A stretch of DNA of 64,000 bases from Neospora caninum Liverpool (GCF_000208865.1 NC_018394.1:1695635-1759634), one strand, 5' to 3'; positions 12,676 through 26,097 are shown, counted from the stretch's first letter. The notes: a model not told the origin generated them from the sequence alone. Made by a program: numbers and translations.

Positions 12676-14669
12676 AGAGTCCGGGCGAGGACCCCGTGAG
12701 TCACCGCGCGGCGCGTCGTGTCGAATCTTGAGAGTGGCTAGACGAGAGGCTGACGCTTTTTCTGAGAAAAGTGTCGTTTGACCTGAGTCTTGGGAAAAGA
12801 AGTCAAAGAAGGACGAAAACGCGGAACGGAATCCGGCGCAAAGCAGTTTCGGGCGATTTCGCGCGCGAACGACGCAACTCTCTCGAACGGAGTTCGTGAC
12901 TGCAAAAACCCAGTTGACACAGGAAGGTGCCATGAGGGATTTTCGCGCGCGCCGCCTCGGTCGGGAAAAACTCAAGACTAGCCAGGGAAAATGCCAGAAA
13001 AGGACGGCAATTCAGTCTCTGCGAGAGAGGCTAACCGCAGCAGGAAAACGCACCAGTTTGTTTTCCTCGAGGTCTTTCTCCCTTCAATTGGGAGGGCAAA
13101 ACTAGGAAAAGGGAGGAAGAAAGACAGCTTCTCGCTTGAAAATGAATTTCTTCGCGGTCGCGCAGGATCCCGCCAGAGAGAGGACGACAGGTCCTTAAAC
13201 CCCGAAGGGATTCGACGAGGCAGAGGCGGGCAACCTCGAAAGTCTTGTCTTGTTTAAGTTGTTTCTGGGTTTCCTCTTCTCGCGTGATTGGAGTCAGAAA
13301 AGAAAGAAAAGAGAGTTCCGGACGAAGATGTGTGTGTCGGGAAAAGCGGAGAACGACGGTTCCGAGAGTCCCTGTTGGGGACGAGCCCGTCGAACAAGTA
13401 TCTCTCTGTTCTCGGGCCCCCTGCTTGCCACTGCAGCAAGACAAGTCGAGAAAGACACGCAAAACCCGAAACAAATCGCCGATTCTTTACTCGTGGCAGA
13501 TTTATATATATATACATGCAGCTACCAGGAACGACCAGAAGTTCAGAAGCAAAGAGGAAAAACCATGGCACCAGGGAGGCCCAAATGACCTCGCGATGCT
13601 TCTGTTCAGAAGTGAAGCCACGGAATCGTACACGATCCTAACCTACCGCTGAGGAAACCCCACCTACAATGAATGTAGTCGGTGTGTAAAAGTTGTCTAT
13701 AATGGATGTGTTTTATGACTGACTGTATGTAGATAAGTCACAGCATGCATGTGCGTGAGTCCACAAACTCAGGCATACAATAGGAGTGCCTTTGCGAGGC
13801 TAGCTAGGACACGCCTTCTGTAGCAAATTCGGGGGCTCGAAAGTGAACAGCATTGCTACTCCCTTTATTGCAAAGCTTCAGCTCGGCAAAACCCGCGTTT
13901 CCTCCAGCTGCGCCAGCAACGTTTTCTAACACGCCTCCTTCGGGAGACGGTACTTTTGCGTCTATTTCTCGATCCGAATTTAAGGCAAGCGAATCGCTGG
14001 CAGAGATACATACAGAAGTGTGTATATCGTCTCTCTGCATGTATTTCCGAATATATACGTGTGTGTATGCACATGCAACACCGTGTTACCTCATTAAGAA
14101 ACTCGCAGCTGGATCGAGTTTTACTGTTTCCCGGGCAATCTGTGTCGACACGGTTCCTCCCCCCGTAAGATCAATACAGTGCAATGTTTGCACGGCAGGA
14201 AATCCACATGTGGAGTTCTTAAGAGCCTCGCAGCTGAACTGGAAACGGTGACGGAGTATAAAGGAGGTACTTTGTTCGCTCGTCAATCCCAGTCAGTGGT
14301 CTTCCCCAGTTCTCTGAACGTGCGCAGCTTCTCGGCACACACCGCCGTCGGCAAGGCTGCGCAACAGCGCTCCGGAAGATCACGTGTACACATGCGTAAG
14401 ACATAAGGACATTCATATATAAGTACGTACTTGTTCACACGCGTGCATATGCAGGCGTGTAATTACATCTAAAAGTGTGTGGATGTTTATAGAGGTGACA
14501 AAGTCGTCTTTTAGAGATAGAACTGACGCATGTAATGCGGGAGTTCAGAATAAATGAGTAGGAAGAGAAAATCGATGACTGCCGGAAACGCAGCCGGGTA
14601 TTTTTACGTGGCCAAACGTCGCTGGTTCAGCTCTTGTCGAGGACAGGCGGGGTCTTCCCTTTTGTCCTC

Positions 14670-14693
14670 TGTGTGTGTGTGTGTGTGTGTGTG
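14670..14693. repeat. (TG)12 microsatellite
   Basis: Uninterrupted TG dinucleotide run in the spacer downstream of the JMJD6-like gene. Confidence 0.95.
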
Positions 14694-15159
14694 GCGATGT
14701 ACGCCTGTTTGTCACACACTGTCATGTCGCTCGAGGGAGACCGGGTGGAGATCGCGGAAAGAGAGCGGGAATCACAGAAAACCGTAAAAAAGAAGCGGCG
14801 TTTCACTGAATGACCTAGTCGCGATGCCAGAAGCAACCGAGGGGAAAAACGGCAACAAATCACAGGCTTCCTGGCCTTCAAGGAAATCGAGAAAAGCCTG
14901 GTCGTGTGTGAAGGCAATGCAGTACGCAGATGAGAGCGTCTCAGTCGGTCTTTCGAGTCTCTGACGATGTGTGCTTCGCTGACAACGAACCCGAAACTGA
15001 CAAGCGATTCTGCGCCCGAAGAAACAATTCGCACAAACTCCACGTTACTGCAGTCGAATCCCTCTCTGTCTGACAAAACCAGTGTTAACCTTTACACGCC
15101 CCCTACATACGATCTCGCAGGCTCTCAACCAGAAGAGATATATAAAATATATGTACGTA

Positions 15160-15178
15160 CATATATATATATATATAT
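15160..15178. repeat. (AT)n microsatellite
   Basis: Short AT run about 270 bp beyond the stop codon of the JMJD6-like gene, probably in its 3' UTR or just beyond. Confidence 0.85.
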
Positions 15179-15444
15179 GTAGATGTCGGTAGCTAGATAT
15201 AGACACAGGCAGATAGATAAGTAAAGAGGTGAAGACGGGAAGAGGTGTCTCAGTACTGAAAGATTGGTAGAGGGCTCCGCAAACGACGCATCTGCCATGA
15301 AAAGGCGTGTGAAGTGTCTGTTACCGATCCCTGTTGTGAAAGAGGCATGCACATCTCTGCCATCTAGAGGCACACATGCACAGATCCAGGAGTGAATGTG
15401 TGCAAATCCATAACGGATGAGCGGGGTTGTAGTGCTAAACGTGG

Positions 15445-18400
15445 TCATTCCGTGGAGATGAGTAGGCGCGATTTTTTGACGTGTTGTTCCTGAGCAGCGT
15501 CGGTGGAAGTGTTCGCGTCCGTTTCTTTCCGACCGTTGACGCCAGGGTCTTCCGAAGCGCCGCCACTGGCTAGGCTCCGTCCCTCCTCACTCTCTTTTCC
15601 GCCGCTTCGTCTCTTCAGCCTCCGCTGGGGTTCACAGAGTCCCCCCTTCTCTCCGCTCCCTTGCGATTCTTCTTCACTCTCGCTGTCCTCTTCGCTGCTC
15701 TCCTCGGAGTCCGACGCCGCGCGCTGAGCTGTCCGCGTCGGCTTCGCGCTTGATCCGACTCGGCCTGCCAGCTGTACAGACACCTCAGGTGTCTCCGTTT
15801 CTTCTGGCCCCCCGGACCCGTCTTCCTTCTTTCGGTCAGCCCCGCCACACAAAGCCGGTCCTCGTGCGTTGCTCTGTCCCCCAGCAGCCGCAGAAACAGA
15901 AGAGAGAGCGAGAGGGCATGCTGGGAGCGGATTTCCCGCTGGAGGTTGTCTCCTGCGATGCAACAAGACAGCGTTGGTCTTCCTGTACAGGCCCCAGGTG
16001 TCCGCATCAACGCCTTGTCGCATCTTGCTCACTTTCTTTGCGATTTCCGTCAACTCGTCTTCGTCGTCGGAGGACTCACTGTCGCTGCTGCTGCTCGAAC
16101 TGCTCGACGAACTGGTCTCCGACAAATACGCGCCTCGCTGAGCCTGCATGCGGCAGAACTTCCCATCGCGAACCTCCCAGCCATCCATGCTGAACACAAA
16201 CCACAGCCGAAACGGTTCTTTGGGGCGTCGCGTTGTGTCTCGTCTGCTCTCCACACGCTCTACGGCAGCAGTCTTTCCCCGTGTCTCTCCCCTCCCGCCT
16301 CCGCCTCAGGCGCCCGCTTCCGCTCTGTTTCCCGAGTTTTGAGGCGCGACTCTTGCTCTTTCCCGTCGCCACGGGTGACTCTCTGCTGTCGCTTCTCTGC
16401 TCCCTCTGCGTCGCTTACGCGTCGCAGTCGTCGAGAACTCCCAGGCCAACGGCCTCGGGGAAAAAGCGGCGGAAACGCTCTTTCCACAGAACTGCGTATC
16501 TCCTTCGGCCCCTGCGCGTGCTTCTCCACGCGGGCGTGAGAAAGGAGAAAGAGACAAAGTTCTGCGTGCATGCAACGCAGTCTGTCAAGTTCAGAACCGC
16601 GTGCCACCAACCGCCGGGGACGAAGATGACTTCGCCTGGCTTCTGGATGCACTGGAAGCAGCAGAAACCCAGCAAAGCAAAAAAAAGAACGACCGCCAAG
16701 TGTGCGAAGAAGGAATGCTGCTGCGGTTTGCCGAGAGACCCCCCGCAGCTCCACACCTAGAGAAAAGCAGTTTGGTGAAACCTAGGAAGCAAATTCTAAA
16801 AGGTGTAACAGGGAGGCAAATGGGGCGACAAGGAATAGGAGGCGCCAAGGAAGGTCGGTGATATCAAGAGATCGGCACACAAGAAGAAGAGCCGCAGGCG
16901 TGTGAGGTCGAGACGAACTGCGCGCGACACGGAGAGGACGTCTACAGATGCGGAAGAAGCGAGAGCGTGGCGCGCCCATTTTTTACAGGCAGAAGACGAG
17001 TACGTCTCTACAAGAGAAGGAACGGACTTCGTAGACAGGGACGTCGGGGTACTTCTCCCGGATGCGCGGCAGAAGAAAATCGAACCACATGATGGCTTCG
17101 TCGTCTTCTCCTTTTTTCAACAGGTGCTTCGCCTTCACCACGTGACGCGGGACAGCAGGAGGGAAAAGTGCCCATCTGCGGAGGCAAAAACCGAGCTGAA
17201 AAGTAAAAAGGAACTGAGAAGACCACGACGCTGAATTGGACGTGTTCGACTCGGCTGGGTTTGGAAGAACTCCCTCTTCTCGCCCAGAACCTGGGCTCAA
17301 CGTCAAAGTCTCTACGCATGGATACCCACCTCTACGCCAGGCTGCACGCGTTTTTTTGTTCCTTTCCTGCATTCTTTATGCATTCTTTAGTTTTCTGTCG
17401 CGCTCTGCCTCCACACATCCACGGCTCTGTACAGGAGACCGCGCCGCTCTCCATCCGAATCGGCAGCGAGACGCTCCAGAGGCAGCCGGCCTTCTTCTCC
17501 TTCTTACCTCTTCACGCCGTGCGTCACCGCGTTCCAGGCCGCAGTGCCGAGCGGATCAACGTGGATTGTCGTGCCGCTCCGCTTGGGCCCGACACAGAAC
17601 CAGCGATGGCTGCCGGAGACAGAGACAGCGAGGGGAAACACGCCGGAAGACAGATGTGGCCAAAAAACGACAGCGGAAAAGGGAAAAAGCAGAGACAGTG
17701 AGAGAGACAGTGAGAGAGACAGACAGCGACAGACACATACAGAGAGAGACAGTGAGAGAGACAGACAGCGACAGACACATACAGAGAGAGACAGTGAGAC
17801 AGACAGAGCTCGAGTCCGTTGTGCGGGTTTGGGATCGGTGCGGGGGACGAAACACCCCGGCGAAGGCGAGGGCAACGCGAGGGGAAGAAGACAGGACAAC
17901 AAACAGGAAAAGGTGAGAAGGAAAGGGTGCAAGAGCTGGACACGCGATATTGACCCGCGCCTCCACGGAAGCGGAACCCGAGGGGCAAAAGGAAGGAGAA
18001 AATCGGCTGCAGTGAGGTGAGAGTCTTTCTCTTCTCCGTGTCCCTGCTGGCGCTGTCTCTCGCCTGTGTGCCTACGGGGGTCGTCTTTCCTCTCCGACGA
18101 TGGCATGCAGATCCACAGGGAACACTTCCGGGACATTCCAGTCTTCCAGCAGGCCGCTGAAAAGAGAAAACAAGGAATGCCGCACGGGGAGACAGCGGTG
18201 TTGCACGCGCGGGAAAGGAACAGCCGTCGTGGTGACGACACTCCGCGACACGGACGAAAACAAACACAAAGAACGCAAAGCCTCCGTCAGACGAGGCTCG
18301 TGCTTGGCTGCAGGCTGCCATCTAGGAGAAAGCAAAACGCACTTTGCGACAGAAAGGCGCACGTCGCCTCATCCAAGAACACGCAGGTGCCGAGACCTCC

Positions 18401-19575
18401 ACGGAAATGATCGTATCCTGCGGGTGCACCCGCAATGGAGGAATTATGGTACATGCAAATTCGCCAAAAGAGGGGACAGTTGGATCGAGCAGGGAACGCG
18501 GGCAGCACATCTGGGAGGAAAAGAAAGCTGCATGCGATCTTGAACCTTCCTGCTCCTACCAGGTGTCTGCCTTTTCTTCGACGGCCGACTCAAACAGATA
18601 CAGCGGCGAGTCGTCGCGCTGGTTCTCCATGTAGTCAATGAAATACTTCTACCAGAAGCATGCGTAAGGAGCGCAAACACGAGAGAAAGAAGCATGTACA
18701 GGTGGAAACCAGCCGGTGAAAACACAGAGAGGACGGGTGCGCGCCAAACTGGAGACGTCTGTACGAGCACGCTGCAAATACAGGCGGTGCACGGACTCAT
18801 CAGAGGGAAACACATGTGCACAGAGAGAGACTGACTCAAGGCACAGCATGCACTGACGCTCCGCGGAAGAGGGAGAGATCTCTCCCCTGCGGCTGCGCGC
18901 AAGCCATATCACAGACAAAGGCATATATCTGCACTCGTGAACGTGTATCTCAGTCCAAATGGACATCCAGGTGTGAACAGGGGACAGCGACGCAACGGTC
19001 TCTGAAAAGGTCTGCTTGCTTTGTCATCACGCGCGGTTCGTCCGTGTATACCATTTTCATTCGGATTTTTTCGCCGTCGTCCTTCTCGCCGACTTTGAAG
19101 CGCGCCGAGCGAAAGCGGCGTTCCAACTCGCGCGGTTCCCAGCGCACCATGCCGGGCCATTCGGCCATCCAGCCGCAGAGAAGCACGGGTTTGCAGGGAA
19201 TTTCGTATTTCTCCACAAAATCTGCGAGGCAACGTGGACACGCAGCAGAAGAAAACCCCGAGTAGCGGATGTATGCGCAGCAGGAAACGATGTGCGAGAG
19301 AGTCTCCGAGGACAGGAGCAGTGGGACTCGCCGCACGCGAACCACGGAGCGAGAGAGAAAAGGACGCTGGCAGAAACAAGGGGAGAGAAAAAATCAGCGA
19401 ACATAACGAAGGCCCTTTCCAGCATCTCAGGAGCGCTCCTTGGCCACCTGACACTCAAAACGGCTGAGCTCAACACGAAGCCCCCAGGAACCCCTTTATA
19501 CATTCAAACATACACATACATATTCATATGTAACTGTATGTTGACACACGCATGTGACTTGCATAAACGTAGGCA

Positions 19576-19606
<31 letters not shown>

Positions 19607-19731
19607 GGAAAGTGAGATCATCATAACATTCGCGGCCTTTCCCGTACCCAGGAAAACCGTGAGGTGGAAAAAGAACCTTTTTCCACCTCCATGTCGCGTC
19701 CAAATTTCCCAGCCTCACTCTCTCACCGTAT

Positions 19732-19764
<33 letters not shown>

Positions 19765-21423
19765 TGAGCATATCTCTGTTTCTCACGCTTCTCCAAGCAA
19801 GCATGCGGCAAGTGCAGACGCGGAATCCTGTGTCTGTCTCGCCGCGAAAATCGATTCGGAAGGCCTACCTTTTAAAGTCGTCTCATGTTTGTAGATTCGC
19901 GGGATCGTCTCTTTGATGTGGAACGAGTCCTCGCAGATCGTGGAGTTAACATAGTTGTATTTCCCCCACTCCGATGGGCTTATGTCTTTTCTGAAAAGAA
20001 ACGGCCGGCGGAGAGAGGCCAGGCGGGAACTGTTCAACGAAAATAGCAAGACGAAAAGACCCGGAAAAAAGACAGAGAACTTCAAAAAGGGAAAGTAAGG
20101 TAACTTCAGGTAGAGACAGAGCGTGTTCTCGGGACACCGCGGCTCGTCCTCGCTAGCAACTTCTGGAGGGACCAAAGACGACGTCTCAAGGAACGGACGA
20201 AAGAAAGGGTGAAAAAAGGAAATCCAAGCGAAGGAGGGCCCGACAACCAAAACGTCAGTCTATTCCCTAAACAGGAGCTCTGGAAAAGGAGACAAACAGC
20301 GACGCAAAAGGAGACGCGAGGACGGGCACAGAGAGGCAGCCTGTTACAAAAGAGATAGAAGGAAGGCACAACAGAAGCGACGGGGAAAGAAGAGGGCATA
20401 AAAATACGACATCTGAGGGAGAAAGTGAGCGTACATAGATAAGAACAGGAATGAGCCCACAGATATTAAAAAGAAGACAGGCGGAAACCCCTGCGGTTCC
20501 TGTACATGTTGCCTTCCCAGCAAAAGGTGTACCTGTGGTATTTCTTAGCGCGGCGGACACGATCTGCCGTTTTCTTGTGACGGAAGCGTTCCCCGTTGGG
20601 GCCGTAGTAGGTGTACCCAGATCGACTTCTGAAAAGCGGTTTGTCCGGCTGAGCCGTTGGCGAAGAGCTCGCTGAGGACGCAAACAGCAGAAGAAAAACA
20701 GAGTCCGCAGGGCCCTGCGTAAGGAGACAAGTGGCGAGCTGTGTGAACCAGAGACGCCCCATTTCGCAGCACCAGTCCCGCGCAGTCACAACAGGAGACG
20801 GGCAAGGGAAGACGGGACGTCGAGGCAGGGACGTATACTGGAAGGGGCTCCTCCCGCAACTTTTAGGAATGCAAAGGCATCCTGCAGCCTTCCTGTATGT
20901 GTATGAACGTTTACACACACACACATATATATATATATATGGAGAGGAGTGTACGTACATGTACAGGTACACCAGCACACACGTATAGATATACACATTT
21001 GTGTGAATTTGCTTATATTTACATATGCGAGGAAGAGAGGAGACGCGAAATCAAGAGTTGGCATGTCTGTACCGAATGGGTTTGCGCAGTTCCCACGGGA
21101 AAAGGCAAGATGTCTCTCAGTGCGTGAGTACCTTGGTTGAGACCACCCAGTGAGGCGAAAAAAAAAACCTGTTTCAGCGTTGACTGATGATACCAGCGGC
21201 CATAGCGAATCGGCGGGAAGAGAGGCGAGGAGCAGACGCTAGGACACCCGAGTGCGAGGGACAGGCAAAAGATAGATAGCCAGAAAGAGTGGGGTGGAAA
21301 GGAGACTGGCGACTTACGTGGGTTTTTCTGGTTGAGGCCCTCCGGCGATTCGCGAGATCCAGCGGCGGTCGATGCACCAGAGGCAACGGCGGCGGATCCG
21401 GCCGTGGGCGCGTGTCCAGACAT
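15445..21423 (-). CDS. JMJD6: JMJD6-type JmjC domain Fe(II)/2-oxoglutarate oxygenase
   Basis: Ten exons on the minus strand: 21423-21318, 20671-20533, 19990-19869, 19221-19052, 18648-18560, 18156-18076, 17609-17508, 17175-17028, 16651-16419 and 16189-15445. Phases agree throughout and give 644 residues. The order of conserved blocks follows the JMJD6 family: [78 protein letters not shown] and [20 protein letters not shown]. The Fe(II) ligands are visible as H252, D254 and H336. Family members hydroxylate lysine, and arginine demethylation has been claimed, on splicing and chromatin proteins; substrates here are unknown. The last exon carries ten consecutive Ser (about 423-432) and then an acidic stretch, as does the tail of animal JMJD6, but it runs on for about 210 more low-complexity residues. 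The start has a good context (A at -3). The donor GAA|GTCCGT of exon 8 is weak but supported by homology. Confidence 0.93.
17711..17800. repeat. 42-nt tandem repeat in an intron of the JMJD6-like gene
   Basis: Two full copies and a partial third of a 42-nt unit rich in AGACAG/GAGAGA, with starts at 17711 and 17753. It lies in the intron between exons 18156-18076 and 17609-17508. The transcribed strand gives a CT-rich RNA tract. Confidence 0.85.
19579..19606. repeat. (AT)14 microsatellite in intron 3 of the JMJD6-like gene
   Basis: Perfect AT alternation in the intron between exons 19990-19869 and 19221-19052. Confidence 0.9.
19741..19763. repeat. (TA)n microsatellite in intron 3 of the JMJD6-like gene
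   Basis: A second AT run, 135 bp from the first in the same intron. A pyrimidine-rich stretch lies between them. Confidence 0.85.
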
Positions 21424-24400
21424 TTTGTCTACTCAAGGGAGTTATGATGGCAAAAAAGTGAAAACCGACAAAGGTGGCGTGTTCCTTCGGGAAGAAGCGT
21501 GGCCACGGAACAAGGTAACAACTGTACAGACAGTTGCGCTCGTGCAGGGGCGGACAAGACCGAGGGAAGAGCAGGAAGCAGGGCGACGTCGCTGTTTCGT
21601 GAGGGAAACGGCCGAAGGCCAAAAAAACCTCTTCCGAGAGGGCTAGTTCCCAGCATCCATCGAGAAAGGGTGCAAGGTGGCTCCGCTGCGAAACGCTCTC
21701 CGGCAACGGCAACAAGACGCTTGCGAGGCGGAAGAAAGAGAGACAATCAGGGAGGTCAGATAAAGCAGACGGCAGAAAAAAAGCGAAGCATGGACCTGAA
21801 ATTCTCCGCAGGCTCTCGATTCCATCCGGTCTGTGTTCCACAAAGCTGGTCTGTTTTCTCAGTCGCCTACTCTTGTTGCAAGCTCGTCGTATTTCCTCTC
21901 GTGGCCTTTGTGCTCCACATTCCCTCCGCCCAGCCCGCCCTTCTCTGGGAGAACTTCCCCTCTCGTCTCCACTTTCCACCAGCGCGTTGCACAAACGGTC
22001 GTCTCGTCGCTACCGTCTGGGACGTCGCCAGTTAACTGGAAGTCAAACGGAAGGCAAGAGCGGCAAGGTGGTAAGAGGGCAGGTGCATGACAAGGCAACC
22101 TGTTTGTGGGCAAGAGAATTTCCGAAACAGAGATTCGTGCGCATAACCCAGATCGACCTTTGTGGCGAGCAGATTCCCCGTGTTTCTGTTGGCTCGTCCG
22201 GTGTACAGACAGCTCGGCAAAGACTTGGGACGAAAAGGACCCAGTGCGCGACTCTCCTGCCGCTAAAGAAAAACGGTTATAGATCACTGGTGAGCGGAAA
22301 CGAATATCCTCAATTGGCAAGCATCATTCACGTGATCCTGGCGGAGTTTTATTTTGGTTTCGAACGTTTTGGCCAGATCTCGGTTTCCTGGGTTACTCGA
22401 GTCCCCCACCCCCCAGAAGGGCGAGGCAAATTCCTCATATACACGGTGGCAGAGGAGATTTCCGGTACAAACGCTCCAACGAGTCTTCGAGTAGCCATAC
22501 AGTTTCGTGAGATGCAGAGATCAGCTGAACGTCTAGACAGTTAAACTGGTCAGATGCCCCGATTCTCTGCGTGCTACTCGTGCATGTTTGCCCAGCTGAC
22601 CGCTCTGTTCTCGAGCCGAGTGTCTGGGGTACGTCTGCATGCGCCTCTGATACCAGCAGCCTGGATTTCTTTCATTTCGGAAGCCGGCGACTAAGGCATT
22701 GCACCAATCCTCTCACCAGTAGCTCACAAAAACGACCCGGGTTGTTTTGGAAAAAGCCATAAAGCTGTAGAGCCGAAGAGCAACCCGTGTCGCGGTTTCA
22801 TTGGCTGTGGCATGAGTCACCGTTAAGTCACAGACCATCTGTTTTCTCCCGCTGAGTCGCGATTTCCGGTCCCGTTCTCTGGTGTACGTTTCCAGGTTTA
22901 CGAACGCAGTATATTCTTCTGAAGAAAGTTTGTTCCACTTGAGACTGAAGCCCTCAGTAGAGACAAGGAAAACCTGAAACGCCCAAAATGGGAGGAATTT
23001 ATGTCTGTACTTGACACCGAGATTTGTTGTCGATGTGGCCCCGGGTGTGCGAGATGGTGAAAAAAAAAGTGAGCGAACCGCTTCCTCCGGTAGTCCATTC
23101 CTCGTCGTGAAGCAGCCTCTTCACCGTATACCTCCTAAGATGCAGTGTGTGTGTTGGTATTAGACGAAATCCACATTCTGGGAGAGATTTTTCTGCTACT
23201 GCCCTCCAACGGGTGCGAGAGGAGACTCTTGGGTAACTTCAGTTTCTCTAATTTAAGAGATGATATTGCTCCAGATAAAAAAGGAGGCTATACTGTCGTA
23301 AATAAGAGATATTGTTTTTATCGTTTCCTTCGAGCCAAGTAGTTGAAATTGTATTTTCTAGCCCTTTCCGTACTTCGAGGTGTGTAGTCGAGCAACACGG
23401 GACACCGCAGTGTGGGGATGCAGTCGCAGTCCCGTTATTCTGATTCCCAGAATGTCGTTGCAGATATAGAGTCCCCCCCTTTTCTCGAACGAATCGGACA
23501 ACACTTCAGTTTCCATGTCGGCAACAAGTAGGAGTCGGTCTATGCGCGATTCCACCGGAGACCTCCGTGGCGTCTCGTTTTCGAGATGTATGTTAAAGAA
23601 GGGGCTCTAACTGAAAAATGTTGAAGCAGAGTGCAAAGGTTTCGCTGGGCAATGTTAGTTTCTCTGCTCACTGGAAAAAGCAGCCCACACAATTCGCTTG
23701 TTGGTAGCCTTTCATCCATATTGCTCCCAGCGTTGATCTTATCCATATGTGAAGCCGAAAAAGCACTGCCAAAACGAGATGCCTGCATTGGCTAAGTGCC
23801 CCAACTTTTCTCCGCTCGGTCCTCTTAGGTCTTGTAGAACTCTTACCCGTCTCTCTGAGGTTCTTCTTGCCGTAGAAACACTCTCTCAGGAACAGCAAAA
23901 CGACTTTCGGGTAAACGTGGTTCAGGGAGTCTGCCAGAGTGCCCTGTGGAAATAGCAGTTTGGCCTTCCATGGCAGAAACACCCTTCATGGATAATTTTT
24001 TTGTGTTGGCAAGACATCACATGGTGTGTAAAGCATTCTTATCTTGAACTCGGGTGTCCTTTCGAGGCGCTATTCCCTCTGAAGCCAAATACGAGCACTG
24101 TGCTGTCCCAGCTGCTCCGTCGTCACCCCATTGCACTAGAAAGCTTCTCCAAATAGTCTAAATTGTCAACAAACTCCATAGTTTTGGTACTCATCATCAA
24201 TTGATTGTTCTTCCTTTCAGGGACACCCGAGAAAGCAAGTAGAAGGTGCCAGCAGCCACATGCACTGCTGCTACTCCCAGGACGCCTGAACCCTTATGAG
24301 AGACAGTTCTCGTCCATTCGGCTGCTTTTCCTGGCTGCAAAAAATCGATACCCTACTGATTTCTGCATATGCAATCGATGCATAAAAGCCTGAGCATACA

Positions 24401-24474
24401 ATGTAAGTAATCTCTTCTTCGCTCGCGACGCACGCCACAACCAAGAGCGGACCCGAGATCCGGTAGCGGACGCA

Positions 24475-24492
24475 GGGGGGGGGGGGGGGGGG
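24475..24492. repeat. G18 homopolymer run
   Basis: Eighteen consecutive G on the plus strand in the low-GC spacer upstream of the H2A 3' region. The run is long enough to be unstable and to be miscalled in assemblies. Confidence 0.9.
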
Positions 24493-26097
24493 CGAGAGTG
24501 TTCCTAATCAATGTGCTAACTGTCGGAGTTCCAGGGAGAAGTCCTTTATTCCCGTAGAGGAGCGGCGTACATCTAGTTCTACTTCCATTGCACATGCCAG
24601 ATATAAGTTGTACAAGTCCAAGGCACCACTGTGTATAATCAACGGCTACCCTATCAACAGCAGCAGAGTCAGTTCGGACGGTGGTATTCTGTTGGCTGTC
24701 AACGAGATTCAGCAAAGGTCGCAAAAACAGGACCAGTGGCATGTAGACCCCGTACACCCTGTATTTCACCTGTGGCGTCTCGAGCAAAAAGTAGAGTTCA
24801 TGCATTGTGAACGTTTCCAAACCGACACAGGATATCAGCTTCGTGTTCCGTCCTTCTCTTACCATAGTTTCCCTGACAAACCGTTTAGCAACGAGCACGG
24901 TAACTCTACGACAGAGGAGAGGGACACATAAGTTTCTCCACTGTCGTCGTCTTTCAGTTTCCGTCGCGTCGCCATCAGCGTTCAGCATTTCCCTCCATGT
25001 TTCTGAGCTCTCTCGTATTGGACGATGCTAGGTGGCACCTTCTGCTGTGTTTGGCTGTTTAAGAGCTGGCAATATTTTTGAACCGTCGAAAGACCCCAGA
25101 GATGCTTGGCTACAGATGCTCTCTGTAGGGTAAGATGCTTCACTGGGGAGACGTAGAAGCATGGGATGTCGCAGGCGCTTACAACACTCCTGCTTAAGGA
25201 ATTTCGTCAGCCCAACCTTGGGAGTTATCAGTTTCTTTGCCACAACGTGTACAGAAGCAGGGAGGCGACTTTCCTGCAGGTGTACCGGAGCTACTACTGA
25301 AGAGTGGCTGAGTTTCAAGTAGTTTCGGAGCCTTCTCCAGACCCCGTAGAAATGTATCTTACATATTAGCATGCCTGTACGCGATGGAAATCGTTAGAAG
25401 AGCGGTATGCTCACCAGCAGCGCAGATCAGTATAAACAGCAGAGGCTCATGTACCTATGCTCGGCGCTCCTATATTTAAGCTGTATTAGCGAGACACTAG
25501 GCGTGTCTGTCCTAATAACAAGGAGAGATTCATGGATGTAAGGAGCAATAGGCTACAGCCAGTGAGGGCAGCAGGACACAAAGGCAACCCGGGATGGTAC
25601 CACACTCACTGTATATCTGTGCTGTACGAAGTGAAGAATACTTTTCCCATGGTCAGCTCATGTGCATGTAAGTACGCATTTCTCTTTTCGTTTCAGAGAA
25701 TAGATCATACCTCAAGAGCAAAGAAGTGCCTACCAAAGCTCCACATCTCTTCGAAAAACCTCACCTAAGGAAGAGATCAACTTTCATCAGCCGGGTAAGT
25801 GGAGGTTAAAAAGAGTTGCCAATATAAGGATTTCAGACACACATTACGGGAGCGGAGCAACCTGTGCCGCTACTGGCTTGCCGTCAGAGCAAAAAACTGC
25901 ATCACTCAAAACGACTCTTAACTAGCAACATCTCTAGTGCAAGACCAAATCATTCAGTCTCAAGCTTCGGGTGCAAGTTTAATTTTCCTGTGGGAAGCCG
26001 CGTTCCCCATTTCCGAAACACCTTTTGCGATGATCTTCAGGAGAAAAAAAACAAAATATCTCCCTTTATGTTTTGTTCTGGGGTTTAATGTAAAGGT

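Larger units (their letters stand above)
9331..15444. other. 6.1-kb spacer between the F-box and JMJD6-like genes, no gene recognised
   Basis: The spacer lies between the 5' end of the F-box/WD40 gene and the 3' end of the JMJD6-like gene, both on the minus strand. It should therefore carry the promoter and 5' leader of the former and the 3' UTR of the latter. The longest open frames (188 codons at 11944-12510 plus; 231 codons at 12280-12975 minus) overlap each other. They are rich in Arg/Lys/Ser and show no domain. Much of 9900-13500 is purine-rich on the plus strand. A (GT)n tract, a (TA)n tract and one GGTGT-N4-ACACC element are present. A gene made of short exons, or a non-coding RNA, cannot be excluded. 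Confidence 0.5.

Noticed and set aside
21128..21165. A possible small exon in intron 1 of the JMJD6-like gene (GGTCTCAACCAAG before GTACTC)
   Set aside because: It resembles the end of exon 1, but including it would shift the frame. Exon 1 joins 20671-20533 directly in phase.
24353..24988. A 211-codon minus-strand open frame running through the G18 tract
   Set aside because: It depends on the homopolymer for its Pro run, has no domain, and an opposing 107-codon frame overlaps it.
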